DNA from: Rhipicephalus microplus
Lineage: Eukaryota > Arthropoda > Arachnida > Ixodida > Ixodidae
Direction of reading: 5' to 3'
Assembly: GCF_043290135.1 (NCBI RefSeq)
Contig: NC_134707.1
Coordinates: forward strand, 140,369,319-140,433,318
DNA: 64,000 nt
How positions within the stretch are numbered: position 1 is the first letter of the stretch; each line of letters opens with the position of its first letter. The notes under the pieces were generated by a model, which ran no database searches, had not been told where the DNA came from, and saw nothing but the letters and a program-made list of their open reading frames with translations. Position numbers and translations under genes: made by a program. This document shows, piece by piece, positions 30,794-43,600 of the stretch.

Positions 30794-33700
30794 TTGTAGT
30801 TGTGGAGTATATAGCTGTGGTGTTTCAAGTTGTGGAATTTCTAGTGGCGGAGTTTCTAGTTGTAGAGTTTCTAGTTGCGGAGTTTTCTAGTTGTTGAGTT
30901 TCTAGTTGCGGAGTTTCTAGTTGCGGAGCTTCAAGTTGTGGAGTTTCTAGTTGTGAAGTTTCTAGTTGTGGAGTTTGTAGTTGTGGAGTTTGTAGTTGTG
31001 GAGTATCTAGTTGTGGGCTTTCAAGTTGTGGAGTTTCTAGTTGTGGAGTTTCTAGTTGCGGAGTTTTCTAGTTGCGGAGTCTGTAGTTGTGGAGTTTCTA
31101 GTTGTGGAATTTCTAGTTACGGAGTTTCTAGTTGCGGAGTTTCAAGTTGTGGAGTTTCTAGTTGTGGACTTTCTAGCTGTGGAGTTTCTAGTTGCGGAGT
31201 TTTTAGTTGTGGAGTTTCTGGTTGTGGAGTTTCTAGTTCTGGAGTCTGTAGTTGTGGAGTATCTATTTGTTGGGTTTAAAGTTGTGGAGTTTCTAGTTGT
31301 GGAGTTTCTAGTTGTTGAGTTTCTTGTAGTTGAGTTTCTAGTTGCCGAATTTCTAGTTGCGAAATCTCAAGTCGTGGAGTTTCTAGCTGTGGGGTTTCTA
31401 GTTGCGGAGTTTCTAGTTGCGGAGTTTCTAGTTGTGGATTTTGTAGTTGTGGAGTATATAGTTGTGGTGTTTCAAGTTGTGGAGTTTCTAGTTGCGGAGT
31501 TTCTAGTTGCAGAGTTTCTAGTTCCGGAGTTTTCTAGTTGTGGAGTTTCTAGTTGCGGAGTTTCTAGTTGTGGAGCTTCAAGTTGTGGAGTTTCTCGTTG
31601 TGGAGTTTCTAGTTGTGGAGTTTGTAGTTGTGGAGTATCTAGTTGTTGATTTTCTAGCTGTGGAGTTTCTATTTGCGGAGTTTCTAGCTGCAGAGTTTCT
31701 AGTTGTGGATTTTCTAGCCGTGGAATTTCTGGTTGCAGAGTTTTTAGTTGCGGTGTTTCTAGTTGTGGAGTTTCTAGTTGTTGAGTTTCTAGTTGCCGAG
31801 TTCTTTAGTTGCGAAGTCTCAAGTTGTAGAGTTTCTAGCTGTGGAGTTTCTAGTTGCGGAGTTTCTAGTTGCGGAGTTTCTAGTTGCGGAGTTTTTAGTT
31901 GTGTAGTTTTAGTTGTGGAGTCTCTAGTTGTGGAGTTTCTTGTTGTTGATTTTCTATCTGTGGAGTTTCTATTTGCGGAGTTTCTAGTTGCAGAGTTTCT
32001 AGTTGTGGATTTTCTAGCTGTGGAATTTCCGCTTGCAGAGTTTTTAGTTGCGGTGTTTCTAAGTGTGGAGTTTCTAGTTGTTGAGTTTGTAGTTGCCGAG
32101 TTCTTTAGTTGCGAAGTCTCAAGTTGTAGAGTTTCTAGCTGTGGAGTTTCTAGTTGCGGAGTTTCTAGTTGCGGAGTTTCTAGTTGTGGATTTTTTAGTT
32201 GTGGAGTCTCTACTTGTGGACTTTCTAGTTGTGGAGTGTGTACTTGTTGAGTTTCTAGTTGTGGAGTTTCTATTTGTTGTTTTTAGTTTTCGTGTTTGTA
32301 GTTGTAGATTTTCTAGTTGCAGAGTTTTTAGTTTTGGAGTATCTAGTTGCGGAGTCTCTAATTGTGCAGTCTCTAGTTTTGGAGTCTCTAGTTGTGGAGT
32401 TTCTGGTTGTGGAGTTTATAGTTGTGGAATTTCTACCTGTGGAGATTCTACTTGCGGAGTTTCTAGTTGCAGAGTTTCTAGTGGTGGAGTTTCTAGTTGT
32501 GGAGTTTTAGTTGTGGAGTTTAAAGTTGTGGAATTTGTAGGTGTGGAGTTTCTAGTTGTGGAGTTTCTAGTTTTCGGGTTTCTAGTTACGGAGTTTCTAG
32601 TTGTGGAGTTTCTAGTTGTGGAGTTTCTAGTTGTGGAGCTTTAGTTGAGTTGTGGAGCTCTAGTTGTGGAGTTTCTAGTTGTGGAGTGTCTACTTGTGGA
32701 GTTTCTAGTTGTGGAGTTTCTAGCTGTGGAGTTTCTAGTTGCAGGGTTTCTAGTTTCGGAGTTTTCTAGTTGTGGAGTTTCTAGTAGCGGAGTTTCTAGT
32801 TGCGGAGTTTCAAGTTGTGGAGTTTCTAGTTGTGGAGTTTCTAGTTGTGGAAATTTTAGTTGTGGAGTTTCTAATTGTGGAGCTTCTTGATGGGGAGTTT
32901 CTAGTTGTGAAGTTTCTAGTTGTGGATTTTCGAGTTGTGGAGTTTCTAGTTGCGAAGTTTCTAGTTGGGGAGTTTCTACTTGAGTTTATAGTTGCGGATT
33001 TTCTAGTTGCAGAGTTTTAAGTTGTCTTGTTTCTAGTTGCAAAGTCTCTAGTTGTGGAGTTTCTAGTTGCGGAGTTTCTAGCTGTGGAGTTTCTAGTTGC
33101 GGAGTCTCTAGTTGTGCAGTCTCTGGTTTTGGAGTCTCTAGTTGTGGAGTTTCTAGTTGTGGAGTTTCTAGCTGTGGAGTTTCAAGTTGCGGAGTCTCTA
33201 GTTGTGCAGTCTCTAGCTGTGGAGTCTCTGGCTGTGGAGTTTTTAGTTGTGGAGTTTCTAGTTGTGGAGTTTCTATTTGCTGAGTTTCTTGTTGCGGAGT
33301 TTCTAGTTGTGGATTTTCTGGCTGTGGAGTTTCTAGTTGCGGAGTTTCTAGTTGTGGAGTTTCTAGTTGTGAGGTTTGTAGTTGTTGAGTTTCTAGTTTT
33401 CGAGTTTCTAGTTGTGGAGTCTCTAGTTGTGGAGTTTCTAGTTGTGAAGTTTCCAGTTGCGAAGTCTCAAGTTGTTGAGTTTCTAGTTGTGGAGTTTCTA
33501 GTTGTGGGGTTCGTAGTTGTGGGGTTCGTAGTTGTGCAGTTTCTAATTGTGGAGTATCTACTTGTGGAGTTTCCATTTGTGGTCTTTCTAGCTGTGGAGT
33601 TTCTAGTTGCGGAGTTTCTAGATGCAGAGTTTCTAGTTGCGGAGTTTTCTAGTTGTGGAGATTCTAGTGGCGGAGTTTCTAGTGGCGGAGTTCCAAGTTG

Positions 33701-34797
33701 TGGAGTTTCTAGTTGTGGAGTTTCTAGTTGTGGAATTTGTAGTTGTGGAGTATATAGGTGTGGTGTTTCAAGTTGTGGAATTTCTAGTGGCGGAGTTTCT
33801 AGTTGTAGAGTTTCTAGTTGCGGAGTTTTCTAGTTGTGGAGTTTCTAGTTGCGGAGTTTCTAGTTGCGGAGCTTCAAGTTGTGGAGTTTCTAGTTGTGGA
33901 ATTTCAAGTTGTGGAGTCTCTAGTGGCGGAGTGAGTTTCTAGTTGCGTAGTTTCTGTTTGTGGAGTTTCTAGTTGCGGAGGCAGTAGTTGTGGAGTTTCT
34001 AGTTGTGGAGTTTCTAGTTGTGGAGTTTCTAGGGTTTGAATTTCTAGTTGCCGAGTTCTTTAGTTGCGAAGTCTCAAGTTGTGGAGTTTCTAGCTGTGAA
34101 GTTTCTAGTTGCGGAGTTTCTAGTTGCGGAGTTTCTAGTTGTGGAGTTTTTAGTTGAGGAGTCTCTTGTTGTGGGGTCTCTAGTTGTGGAGTTTCTAGTT
34201 GTGGAGTGTCTACTTGTGGAGTTTCTAGTTGTGGAGTTTCTAGTTGTGGAGTTTCTAGTCGTGGAGTCTGTAGTTGTGGAGTAGCTATTTGTTGAGTCTC
34301 TAGTTGTGGAATTTCTAGTTGTGGAGTTTCTAGTTGTGGAGTTTCTAGTTGTGGAATTTCAAGTTGTGGAGTCTCTAGTGGCGGAGTGAGTTTCTAGTTG
34401 CGGAGTTTCTGTTTGTGGAGTTTCTAGTTGCGGAGCCAGTAGTTGTGGAGTTTCTAGTTGTGGAGTTTCTAGTTGCGGAGTTTCTAGTTGTGGAGTTTCT
34501 AGTGTTTGAATTTCTAGTTGCCGAGTTCTTTAGTTGCGAAGTCTCAAGTTGTGGAGTTTCTAGCTGTGAAGTTTCTAGTTGCGGAGTTTCTAGTTGCGGA
34601 GTTTCTAGTTGTGGAGTTTTTATTTGAGGAGTCTCTAGTTGTGGAGTTTCTAGTTGTGGAGTTTCTAGTTGTTGAGTTTCTTGTAGTTGAGTTTCTAGTT
34701 GCCGAGTTTCTAGTTGCGAAATCTCAAGTCGTGGAGTTTCTAGCTGTGGGGTTTCTAGTTGCGGAGTTTCTAGTTGCGGAGTTTCTAGTTGTGGATT
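30794..34797 (+). repeat. 4,004-bp HOR copy 2
   Basis: This copy is almost identical to the previous 4,004 bp. Long tracts, such as those around 29.0-30.6 kb against 33.0-34.6 kb, show no difference I could find. Private changes include CTAGCCGTGG near 31,716 (CTAGCTGTGG upstream). The right-hand break is near 34,797, where GAGTATATAGTTG replaces GAGTATATAGCTG. Confidence 0.85.
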
Positions 34798-35750
34798 TTG
34801 TAGTTGTGGAGTATATAGTTGTGGTGTTTCAAGTTGTGGAGTTTCTAGTTGCGGAGTTTCTAGTTGCAGAGTTTCTAGTTCCGGAGTTTTCTAGTTGTGG
34901 AGTTTCTAGTTGCGGAGTTTCTAGTTGTGGAGCTTCAAGTTGTGGAGTTTCTCGTTGTGGAGTTTCTAATTGTTGTTTTTAGTTTTCGTGTTTGTAGTTG
35001 TAGATTTTCTAGTTGCAGAGTTCCTAGTTTTGGAGTATCTAGTTTTGGAGTCCCTAGTTGTGGAGTTTCTGGTTGTGGAGTTTATAGTTGTGGAATTTCT
35101 AACTGTGGAGATTCTACTTGCGGAATTTCTAGTTGCAGAGTTTCTAGTTGTGGAGTTTCTAGTTGTGGAGTTTTAGTTGTGGAGTTTAAAGTTGTGGAAT
35201 TTATAGGTGTGGAGTTTCTAGTTGTGGAGTTTCTAGTTTTCGGGTTTCTAGTTACGGAGTTTCTAGTTGTGGAGTTTCTAGTTGTGGAGCTTTTAGTTGA
35301 GTTGTGGAGCTCTAGTTGTGGAGTTTCTAGTTGTGGAGTGTCTACTTGTGGAGTTTCTAGTTGTGGAGTTTCTAGCTGTGGAGTTTCTAGTTGCAGGGTT
35401 TCTAGTTTCGGAGTTTTCTAGTTGTGGAGTTTCTAGTTGCGGAGTTTCTAGTTGCGGAATTTCAGGTTGTGGAGTTTCTAGTTGTGGAGTTTCTAGTTGT
35501 GGAGTTTTAAGTTGTGGAGTTTCTAATTGTGGAGCTTCTTGATGGGGAGTTTCTAGTTGTGAAGTTTCTAGTAGTGGATTTTCGAGTTGTGGAGTTTCTA
35601 GTTGCGAAGTTTCTAGTTGGGGAGTTTCTACTTGAGTTTATAGTGGCGGATTTTCTAGTTGCAGAGTTTTAAGTTGTCGAGTTTCTAGTTGCAAAGTCTC
35701 TAGTTGTGGAGTTTCTAGTTGCGAAGTTTCTAGCTGTGGAGTTTCTAGTT

Positions 35751-38700
35751 GCGGAGTCTCTAGTTGTGCAGTCTCTAGTTTTGGAGTTTCTAGTTGTGGA
35801 GTTTCTATTTGCTGAGTTTCTTGTTGCGGAGTTTATAGTTGTGGATTTTCTGGCTGTGGAGTTTCTAGTTGTGGAGTTTCTAGTTGTGGAGTTTCTAGTT
35901 GTGAGGTTTGTAGTTGTTGAGTTTCTAGTTTTCGAGTTTCTAGTTGTGGAGTCTCTAGTTGTGGAGTTTCTAGTTGTGAAGTTTCTAGTTGCGAAGCCTG
36001 AAGTTGTTGAGTTTCTAGTTGTGGAGTTTCTAGTTGTGGGGTTTGTAGTTGTGGGGTTCGTAGTTGTGCAGTTTCTAGTTGTGGAGTATCTACTTGTGGA
36101 GTTTCCATTTGTGGTGTTTCTAGCTGTGGAGTTTCTAGTTGCGGAGTTTCTCGATGCAGAGTTTCTAGTTGCGGAGTTTTCTAGTTGTGGAGATTCTAGT
36201 GGCGGAGTTTCTAGTTGCGGAGTTCCAAGTTGTGGAGTTTCTAGTTGTGGAGTTTCTAGTTGTGGAATTTGTAGTTGTGGAGTATATAGCTGTGGTGTTT
36301 CAAGTTGTGGAATTTCTAGTGGCGGAGTTTCTAGTTGTAGAGTTTCTAGTTGCGGAGTTTTCTAGTTGTGGAGTTTCTAGTTGCGGAGTTTCTAGTTGCG
36401 GAGTTTCTAGTTGTGGAATTTCTAGTTACGGAGTTTCTAGTTGTGGAGCTTTTAGTTGAGGAGTCTCTAGTTGTTGAGTCTGTAGTTGTGGAATTTCTAG
36501 TTGTGGAGTATCTAGTTGTGGAGTTTCTAGTTGTGGAATTTCAAGTTGTGGAGTCTCTAGTGGCGGAGTGAGTTTCTAGTTGCGGAGTTTCTGTTTGTGG
36601 AGTTTCTAGTTGCGGAGCCAGTAGTTGTGGAGTTTCTAGTTGTGGAGTTTCTAGTTGTGGAGTTTCTAGTGTTTGAATTTCTAGTTGCCGAGTTCTTTAG
36701 TTGCGAAGTCTCAAGTTGTGGAGTTTCTAGCTGTGAAGTTTCTGGTTGCGGAGTTTCTAGTTGCGGAGTTTCTAGTTGTGGAGTTTTTAGTTGAGGAGTC
36801 TCTAGTTGTGGGGTCTCTAGTTGTGGAGTTTCTAGTTGTGGAGTCTCTAGTTGAGGAGTTTCGAGTTGTGGAGTTTCTAGCTGTGGAGTTTTTCGTCGCG
36901 GAGTTTCTAGTTGCAGAGTTTCTAGTAGCGGAGTTTTCTAGTTGTGGAGATTCTAGTGGCGGAGTTTCTAGTTGCGGAGTTTCAAGTTGTGGAGTTTCTA
37001 GTTGTGGCCTTTCTAGCTGTGGAGTTTCTAGTTGCAGAGTTTTTAGTTGTGGAGTTTCTGGTTGTGGAGTTTCGTGTTCTGGAGTCTGTAGTTGTGGAGT
37101 ATCTATTTGTTGGGTTTAAAGCTGTGGAGTTTCTAGTTGTGGAGTTTCTAGTTGTTGAGTTTCTTGTAGTTGAGTTTCTAGTTGCCGAGTTTCTAGTTGC
37201 GAAATCTCAAGTCGTGGAGTTTCTAGCTGTGGAGTTTCTAGTTGCGGAGTTTCTAGTTGCGGAGTTTCTAGTTGTGGATTTTGTAGTTGTGGAGTATATT
37301 GTTGTGGTGTTTCAAGTTGTGGAGTTTCTAGTTGCGGAGTTTCTAGTTGCAGAGTTTCTAGTTCCGGAGTTTTCTAGTTGAGGAGTTTCTAGTTGCGGAG
37401 TTTCTAGTTGTGGAGCTTCAAGTTGTGGAGTTTCTCGTTGTGGAGTTTCTAGTTGTGGAGTTTGTAGTTGTGGAGTATCTAGTTGTGGACTTTCAAGTTG
37501 TGGAGTTTCTAGTTGTGGAGTTTCTAGTTGTTAATTTTCTAGCTGTGGAGTTTCTATTTGCGGAGTTTCTAGCTGCAGAGTTTCTAGTTGTGGACTTTCT
37601 AACTGTGGAATTTCTGGTTGCAGAGTTTTTAGTTGCGGCGTTTCTAGTTGTGGAGTTTCTAGTTGTTGAGTTTCTAGTTGCCGAGTTCTTTAGTTGCGAA
37701 GTCTCAAGTTGTAGAGTTTCTAGCTGTGGAGTTTCTAGTTGCGGAGTTTCTAGTTGCGGAGTTTCTAGTTGCGGAGTTTCTAGTTGTGCAGTTTTAGTTG
37801 TGGAGTCTCTAGTTGTGGAGTTTCTTGTTGTTGATTTTCTATCTGTGGAGTTTCTATTTGCGGAGTTTCTAGTTGTGGATTTTCTAGCTGTGGAATTTCT
37901 GCTTGCAGAGTTTTTAGTTGCGGTGTTTCTAGTTGTGGAGTTTCTAGTTGTTGAGTTTGTAGTTGCCGAGTTCTTTAGTTGCGAAGTCTCAAGTTGTAGA
38001 GTTTCTAGCTGTGGAGTTTCTAGTTGCAGAGTTTCTAGTTGCGGAGTTTCTAGTTGTGGATTTTTTAGTTGTGGAGTCTCTAGTTGTGGACTTTCTAGTT
38101 GTGGAGTGTCTACTTGTTGAGTTTCTAGTTGTGGAGTTTCTATTTGTTGTTTTTAGTTTTCGAGTTTGTAGTTGTAGATTTTCTAGTTGCAGAGTTCCTA
38201 GTTTTGGAGTATCTAGTTGCGGAGTCTCTAATTGTGCAGTCTCTAGTTTTGGAGTTTCTAGTTGTGGAGTTTCTAGTTGTGGAGTTTTAGTTGTGGAGTT
38301 TAAAGTTGTGGAATTTATAGGTGTGGAGTTTCTAGTTGTGCAGTTTCTAGTTTTCGGGTTTCTAGTTACGGAGTTTCTAGTTGTGGAGTTTCTAGTTGTG
38401 GAGTTTCTAGTTGTGGAGCTTTTAGTTGAGTTGTGGAGCTGTAGTTGTAGAGTTTCTAGTTGTGGAGTGTCTACTTGTGGAGTTTCTAGTTGTGGAGTTT
38501 CTAGCTGTGGAGTTTCTGGTTGCAGGGTTTCTAGTTTCGGAGTTTTCTAGTTGTGGAGTTTCTAGTTGCGGAGTTTCTGGTTGCGGAGTTTCAAGTTGTG
38601 GAGTTTCTAGTTGTGGAGTTTCTAGTTGTGGAGTTTTAAGTTGTGGAGTTTCTAATTGTGGAGCTTCTTGATGGGGAGTTTCTAGTTGTGAAGTTTCTAG

Positions 38701-40639
38701 TAGTGGATTTTCAAGTTGTGGAGTTTCTAGTTGCGAAGTTTCTAGTTGGGGAGTTTCTACTTGAGTTTATAGTGGCGAATTTTCTAGTTGCAGAGTTTTA
38801 AGTTGTCGAGTTTCTAGTTGCAAAGTCTCTAGTCGTGGAGTTTCTAGTTGCGGAGTTTCTAGCTGTGGAGTTTCTAGTTGCAGAGTCTCTAGTTGTGCAG
38901 TCTCTAGTTTTGGAGTTTCTAGTTGTGGAGTTTCTATTTGCTGAGTTTCTTGTTGCAGAGTTTCTAGTTGTGGATTTTCTGGCTGTGGAGTTTCTAGTTG
39001 TGGAGTTTCTAGTTGTGAGGTTTGTAGTTGTTGAGTTTCTAGTTTTCGAGTTTCTAGTTGTGGAGTCTCTAGTTGTGGAGTTTCTAGTTGTGAAGTTTCT
39101 AGTTGCGAAGTCTCAAGTTGTTGAGTTTCTAGTTGTGGAGTTTCTAGTTGTGGGGTTCGTAGTTGTGGGGTTCGTAGTTGTGCAGTTTCTAGTTGTGGAG
39201 TATCTACTTGTGGAGTTTCCATTTGTGGTGTTTCTAGCTGTGGAGTTTCTAGTTGCGGAGTTTCTAGTTGTGGAGAATCTAGTGGCGGAGTTTCTAGTTG
39301 CCGAGTTCCAAGTTGTGGAGTTTCTAGTTGTGGAGTTTCTAGTTGTGGAATTTGTAGTTGTGGAGTATATAGCTGTGGTGTTTCAAGTTGTGGAATTTCT
39401 AGTGGCGGAGTTTCTAGTTGTAGAGTTTCTAGTTGCGGAGTTTTCTAGTTGTTGAGTTTCTAGTTGCGGAGTTTCTAGTTGCGGAGCTTCAAGTTGTGGA
39501 GTTTCTAGTTGTGAAGTTTCTAGTTGTGGAGTTTGTAGTTGTGGAGTATCTAGTTGTGGGCTTTCAAGTTGTGGAGTTTCTAGTTGTGGAGTTTCTAGTT
39601 GCGGAGTTTTCTAGTTGCGGAGTCTGTAGTTGTGGAGTTTCTAGTTGTGGAATTTCTAGTTACGGAGTTTCTAGTTGCGGAGTTTCAAGTTGTGGAGTTT
39701 CTAGTTGCGGAGTTTTTAGTTGTGGAGTTTCTGGTTGTGGAGTTTCTAGTTCTGGAATCTGTAGTTGTGGAGTATCTATTTGTTGGGTTTGAAGTTGTGG
39801 AGTTTCTAGTTGTTTAGTTTCTTGTAGTAGAGTTTCTAGTTGCCGAGTTTCTAGTTGCGAATTCTCAAGTCGTGGAGTTTCTAGCTGTGGGGTTTCTAGT
39901 TGCGGAGTTTCTAGTTGCGGAGTTTCTAGCTGTGGATTTTGTAGATGTGGAGTATATAGTTGTGGTGTTTCAAGTTGTGGAGTTTCTAGTTGCGGAGTTT
40001 CTAGTTGCAGAGTTTCTAGTTCCGGAGTTTTCTAGTTGTGGAGTTTCTAGTTGCGGAGTTTCTAGTTGTGGAGCTTCAAGTTGTGGAGTTTCTCGTTGTG
40101 GAGTTTCTATTTGTTGTTTTTAGTTTTCGAGTTTGTAGTTGTAGATTTTCTAGTTGCAGAGTTCCTAGTTTTGGAGTATCTAGTTGCGGAGTCTCTAATT
40201 GTGCAGTCTCTAGTTTTGGAGTCTCTAGTTGTGGAGTTTCTGGTTGTGGAGTTTATAGTTGTGGAATTTCTAACTGTGGAGATTCTACTTGCGGAGTTTC
40301 TAGTTGCAGAGTTTCTAGTTGTGGAGTTTCTAGTTGTGGAGTTTTAGTTGTGGAGTTTAAAGTTGTGGAATTTATAGGTGTGGAGTTTCTAGTTGTGCAG
40401 TTTCTAGTTTTCGGGTTTCTAGTTACGGAGTTTCTAGTTGTGGAGTTTCTAGTTGTGGAGTTTCTAGTTGTGGAGCTTTTAGTTGAGTTGTGGAGCTCTA
40501 GTTGTGGAGTTTCTAGTTGTGGAGTGTCTACTTGTGGAGTTTCTAGTTGTGGAGTTTCTAGCTGTGGAGTTTCTAGTTGCAGGGTTTCTAGTTTCGGAGT
40601 TTTCTAGTTGTGGAGTTTCTAATTGCGGAGTTTCTAGTT
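35751..40639 (+). repeat. 4.9-kb HOR copy 1 (4,889 bp)
   Basis: GCGGAGTCTCTAGTTGTGCAG at 35,751 recurs at 40,640, and the two intervals match base for base over long tracts. The offset is 4,889 bp up to about 38,250 and 4,979 bp beyond it, because this copy lacks 90 bp there. The marker module is at 38,760. The copy is much longer than a block A HOR and contains both the block A-type module run and the block B-type T-rich tract. Confidence 0.85.
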
Positions 40640-43600
40640 GCGGAGTCTCTAGTTGTGCAGTCTCTAGTTTTGGAGTTTCTAGTTGTGGAGTTTCTATTTG
40701 CTGAGTTTCTTGTTGCGGAGTTTATAGTTGTGGATTTTCTGGCTGTGGAGTTTCTAGTTGTGGAGTTTCTAGTTGTGGAGTTTCTAGTTGTGAGGTTTGT
40801 AGTTGTTGAGTTTCTAGTTTTCGAGTTTCTAGTTGTGGAGTCTCTAGTTGTGGAGTTTCTAGTTGTGAAGTTTCTAGTTGCGAAGCCTGAAGTTGTTGAG
40901 TTTCTAGTTGTGGAGTTTCTAGTTGTGGGGTTTGTAGTTGTGGGGTTCGTAGTTGTGCAGTTTCTAGTTGTGGAGTATCTACTTGTGGAGTTTCCATTTG
41001 TGGTGTTTCTAGCTGTGGAGTTTCTAGTTGCGGAGTTTCTCGATGCAGAGTTTCTAGTTGCGGAGTTTTCTAGTTGTGGAGATTCTAGTGGCGGAGTTTC
41101 TAGTTGCGGAGTTCCAAGTTGTGGAGTTTCTAGTTGTGGAGTTTCTAGTTGTGGAATTTGTAGTTGTGGAGTATATAGCTGTGGTGTTTCAAGTTGTGGA
41201 ATTTCTAGTGGCGGAGTTTCTAGTTGTAGAGTTTCTAGTTGCGGAGTTTTCTAGTTGTGGAGTTTCTAGTTGCGGAGTTTCTAGTTGCGGAGTTTCTAGT
41301 TGTGGAATTTCTAGTTACGGAGTTTCTAGTTGTGGAGCTTTTAGTTGAGGAGTCTCTAGTTGTTGAGTCTGTAGTTGTGGAATTTCTAGTTGTGGAGTAT
41401 CTAGTTGTGGAGTTTCTAGTTGTGGAATTTCAAGTTGTGGAGTCTCTAGTGGCGGAGTGAGTTTCTAGTTGCGGAGTTTCTGTTTGTGGAGTTTCTAGTT
41501 GCGGAGCCAGTAGTTGTGGAGTTTCTAGTTGTGGAGTTTCTAGTTGTGGAGTTTCTAGTGTTTGAATTTCTAGTTGCCGAGTTCTTTAGTTGCGAAGTCT
41601 CAAGTTGTGGAGTTTCTAGCTGTGAAGTTTCTGGTTGCGGAGTTTCTAGTTGCGGAGTTTCTAGTTGTGGAGTTTTTAGTTGAGGAGTCTCTAGTTGTGG
41701 GGTCTCTAGTTGTGGAGTTTCTAGTTGTGGAGTCTCTAGTTGAGGAGTTTCGAGTTGTGGAGTTTCTAGCTGTGGAGTTTTTCGTCGCGGAGTTTCTAGT
41801 TGCAGAGTTTCTAGTAGCGGAGTTTTCTAGTTGTGGAGATTCTAGTGGCGGAGTTTCTAGTTGCGGAGTTTCAAGTTGTGGAGTTTCTAGTTGTGGCCTT
41901 TCTAGCTGTGGAGTTTCTAGTTGCAGAGTTTTTAGTTGTGGAGTTTCTGGTTGTGGAGTTTCGTGTTCTGGAGTCTGTAGTTGTGGAGTATCTATTTGTT
42001 GGGTTTAAAGCTGTGGAGTTTCTAGTTGTGGAGTTTCTAGTTGTTGAGTTTCTTGTAGTTGAGTTTCTAGTTGCCGAGTTTCTAGTTGCGAAATCTCAAG
42101 TCGTGGAGTTTCTAGCTGTGGAGTTTCTAGTTGCGGAGTTTCTAGTTGCGGAGTTTCTAGTTGTGGATTTTGTAGTTGTGGAGTATATTGTTGTGGTGTT
42201 TCAAGTTGTGGAGTTTCTAGTTGCGGAGTTTCTAGTTGCAGAGTTTCTAGTTCCGGAGTTTTCTAGTTGAGGAGTTTCTAGTTGCGGAGTTTCTAGTTGT
42301 GGAGCTTCAAGTTGTGGAGTTTCTCGTTGTGGAGTTTCTAGTTGGGGAGTTTGTAGTTGTGGAGTATCTAGTTGTGGACTTTCAAGTTGTGGAGTTTCTA
42401 GTTGTGGAGTTTCTAGTTGTTAATTTTCTAGCTGTGGAGTTTCTATTTGCGGAGTTTCTAGCTGCAGAGTTTCTAGTTGTGGACTTTCTAGCTGTGGAAT
42501 TTCTGGTTGCAGAGTTTTTAGTTGCGGCGTTTCTAGTTGTGGAGTTTCTAGTTGTTGAGTTTCTAGTTGCCGAGTTCTTTAGTTGCGAAGTCTCAAGTTG
42601 TAGAGTTTCTAGCTGTGGAGTTTCTAGTTGCGGAGTTTCTAGTTGCGGAGTTTCTAGTTGCGGAGTTTCTAGTTGTGCAGTTTTAGTTGTGGAGTCTCTA
42701 GTTGTGGAGTTTCTTGTTGTTGATTTTCTATCTGTGGAGTTTCTATTTGCGGAGTTTCTAGTTGTGGATTTTCTAGCTGTGGAATTTCTGCTTGCAGAGT
42801 TTTTAGTTGCGGTGTTTCTAGTTGTGGAGTTTCTAGTTGTTGAGTTTGTAGTTGCCGAGTTCTTTAGTTGCGAAGTCTCAAGTTGTAGAGTTTCTAGCTG
42901 TGGAGTTTCTAGTTGCAGAGTTTCTAGTTGCGGAGTTTCTAGTTGTGGATTTTTTAGTTGTGGAGTCTCTAGTTGTGGACTTTCTAGTTGTGGAGTGTCT
43001 ACTTGTTGAGTTTCTAGTTGTGGAGTTTCTATTTGTTGTTTTTAGTTTTCGAGTTTGTAGTTGTAGATTTTCTAGTTGCAGAGTTCCTAGTTTTGGAGTA
43101 TCTAGTTGCGGAGTCTCTAATTGTGCAGTCTCTAGTTTTGGAGTCTCTAGTTGTGGAGTTTCCGGTTGTGGAGTTTATAGTTGTGGAATTTCTAACTGTG
43201 GAGATTCTACTTGCGGAGTTTCTAGTTGCAGAGTTTCTAGTTGTGGAGTTTCTAGTTGTGGAGTTTTAGTTGTGGAGTTTAAAGTTGTGGAATTTATAGG
43301 TGTGGAGTTTCTAGTTGTGCAGTTTCTAGTTTTCGGGTTTCTAGTTACGGAGTTTCTAGTTGTGGAGTTTCTAGTTGTGGAGTTTCTAGTTGTGGAGCTT
43401 TTAGTTGAGTTGTGGAGCTGTAGTTGTAGAGTTTCTAGTTGTGGAGTGTCTACTTGTGGAGTTTCTAGTTGTGGAGTTTCTAGCTGTGGAGTTTCTGGTT
43501 GCAGGGTTTCTAGTTTCGGAGTTTTCTAGTTGTGGAGTTTCTAGTTGCGGAGTTTCTGGTTGCGGAGTTTCAAGTTGTGGAGTTTCTAGTTGTGGAGTTT

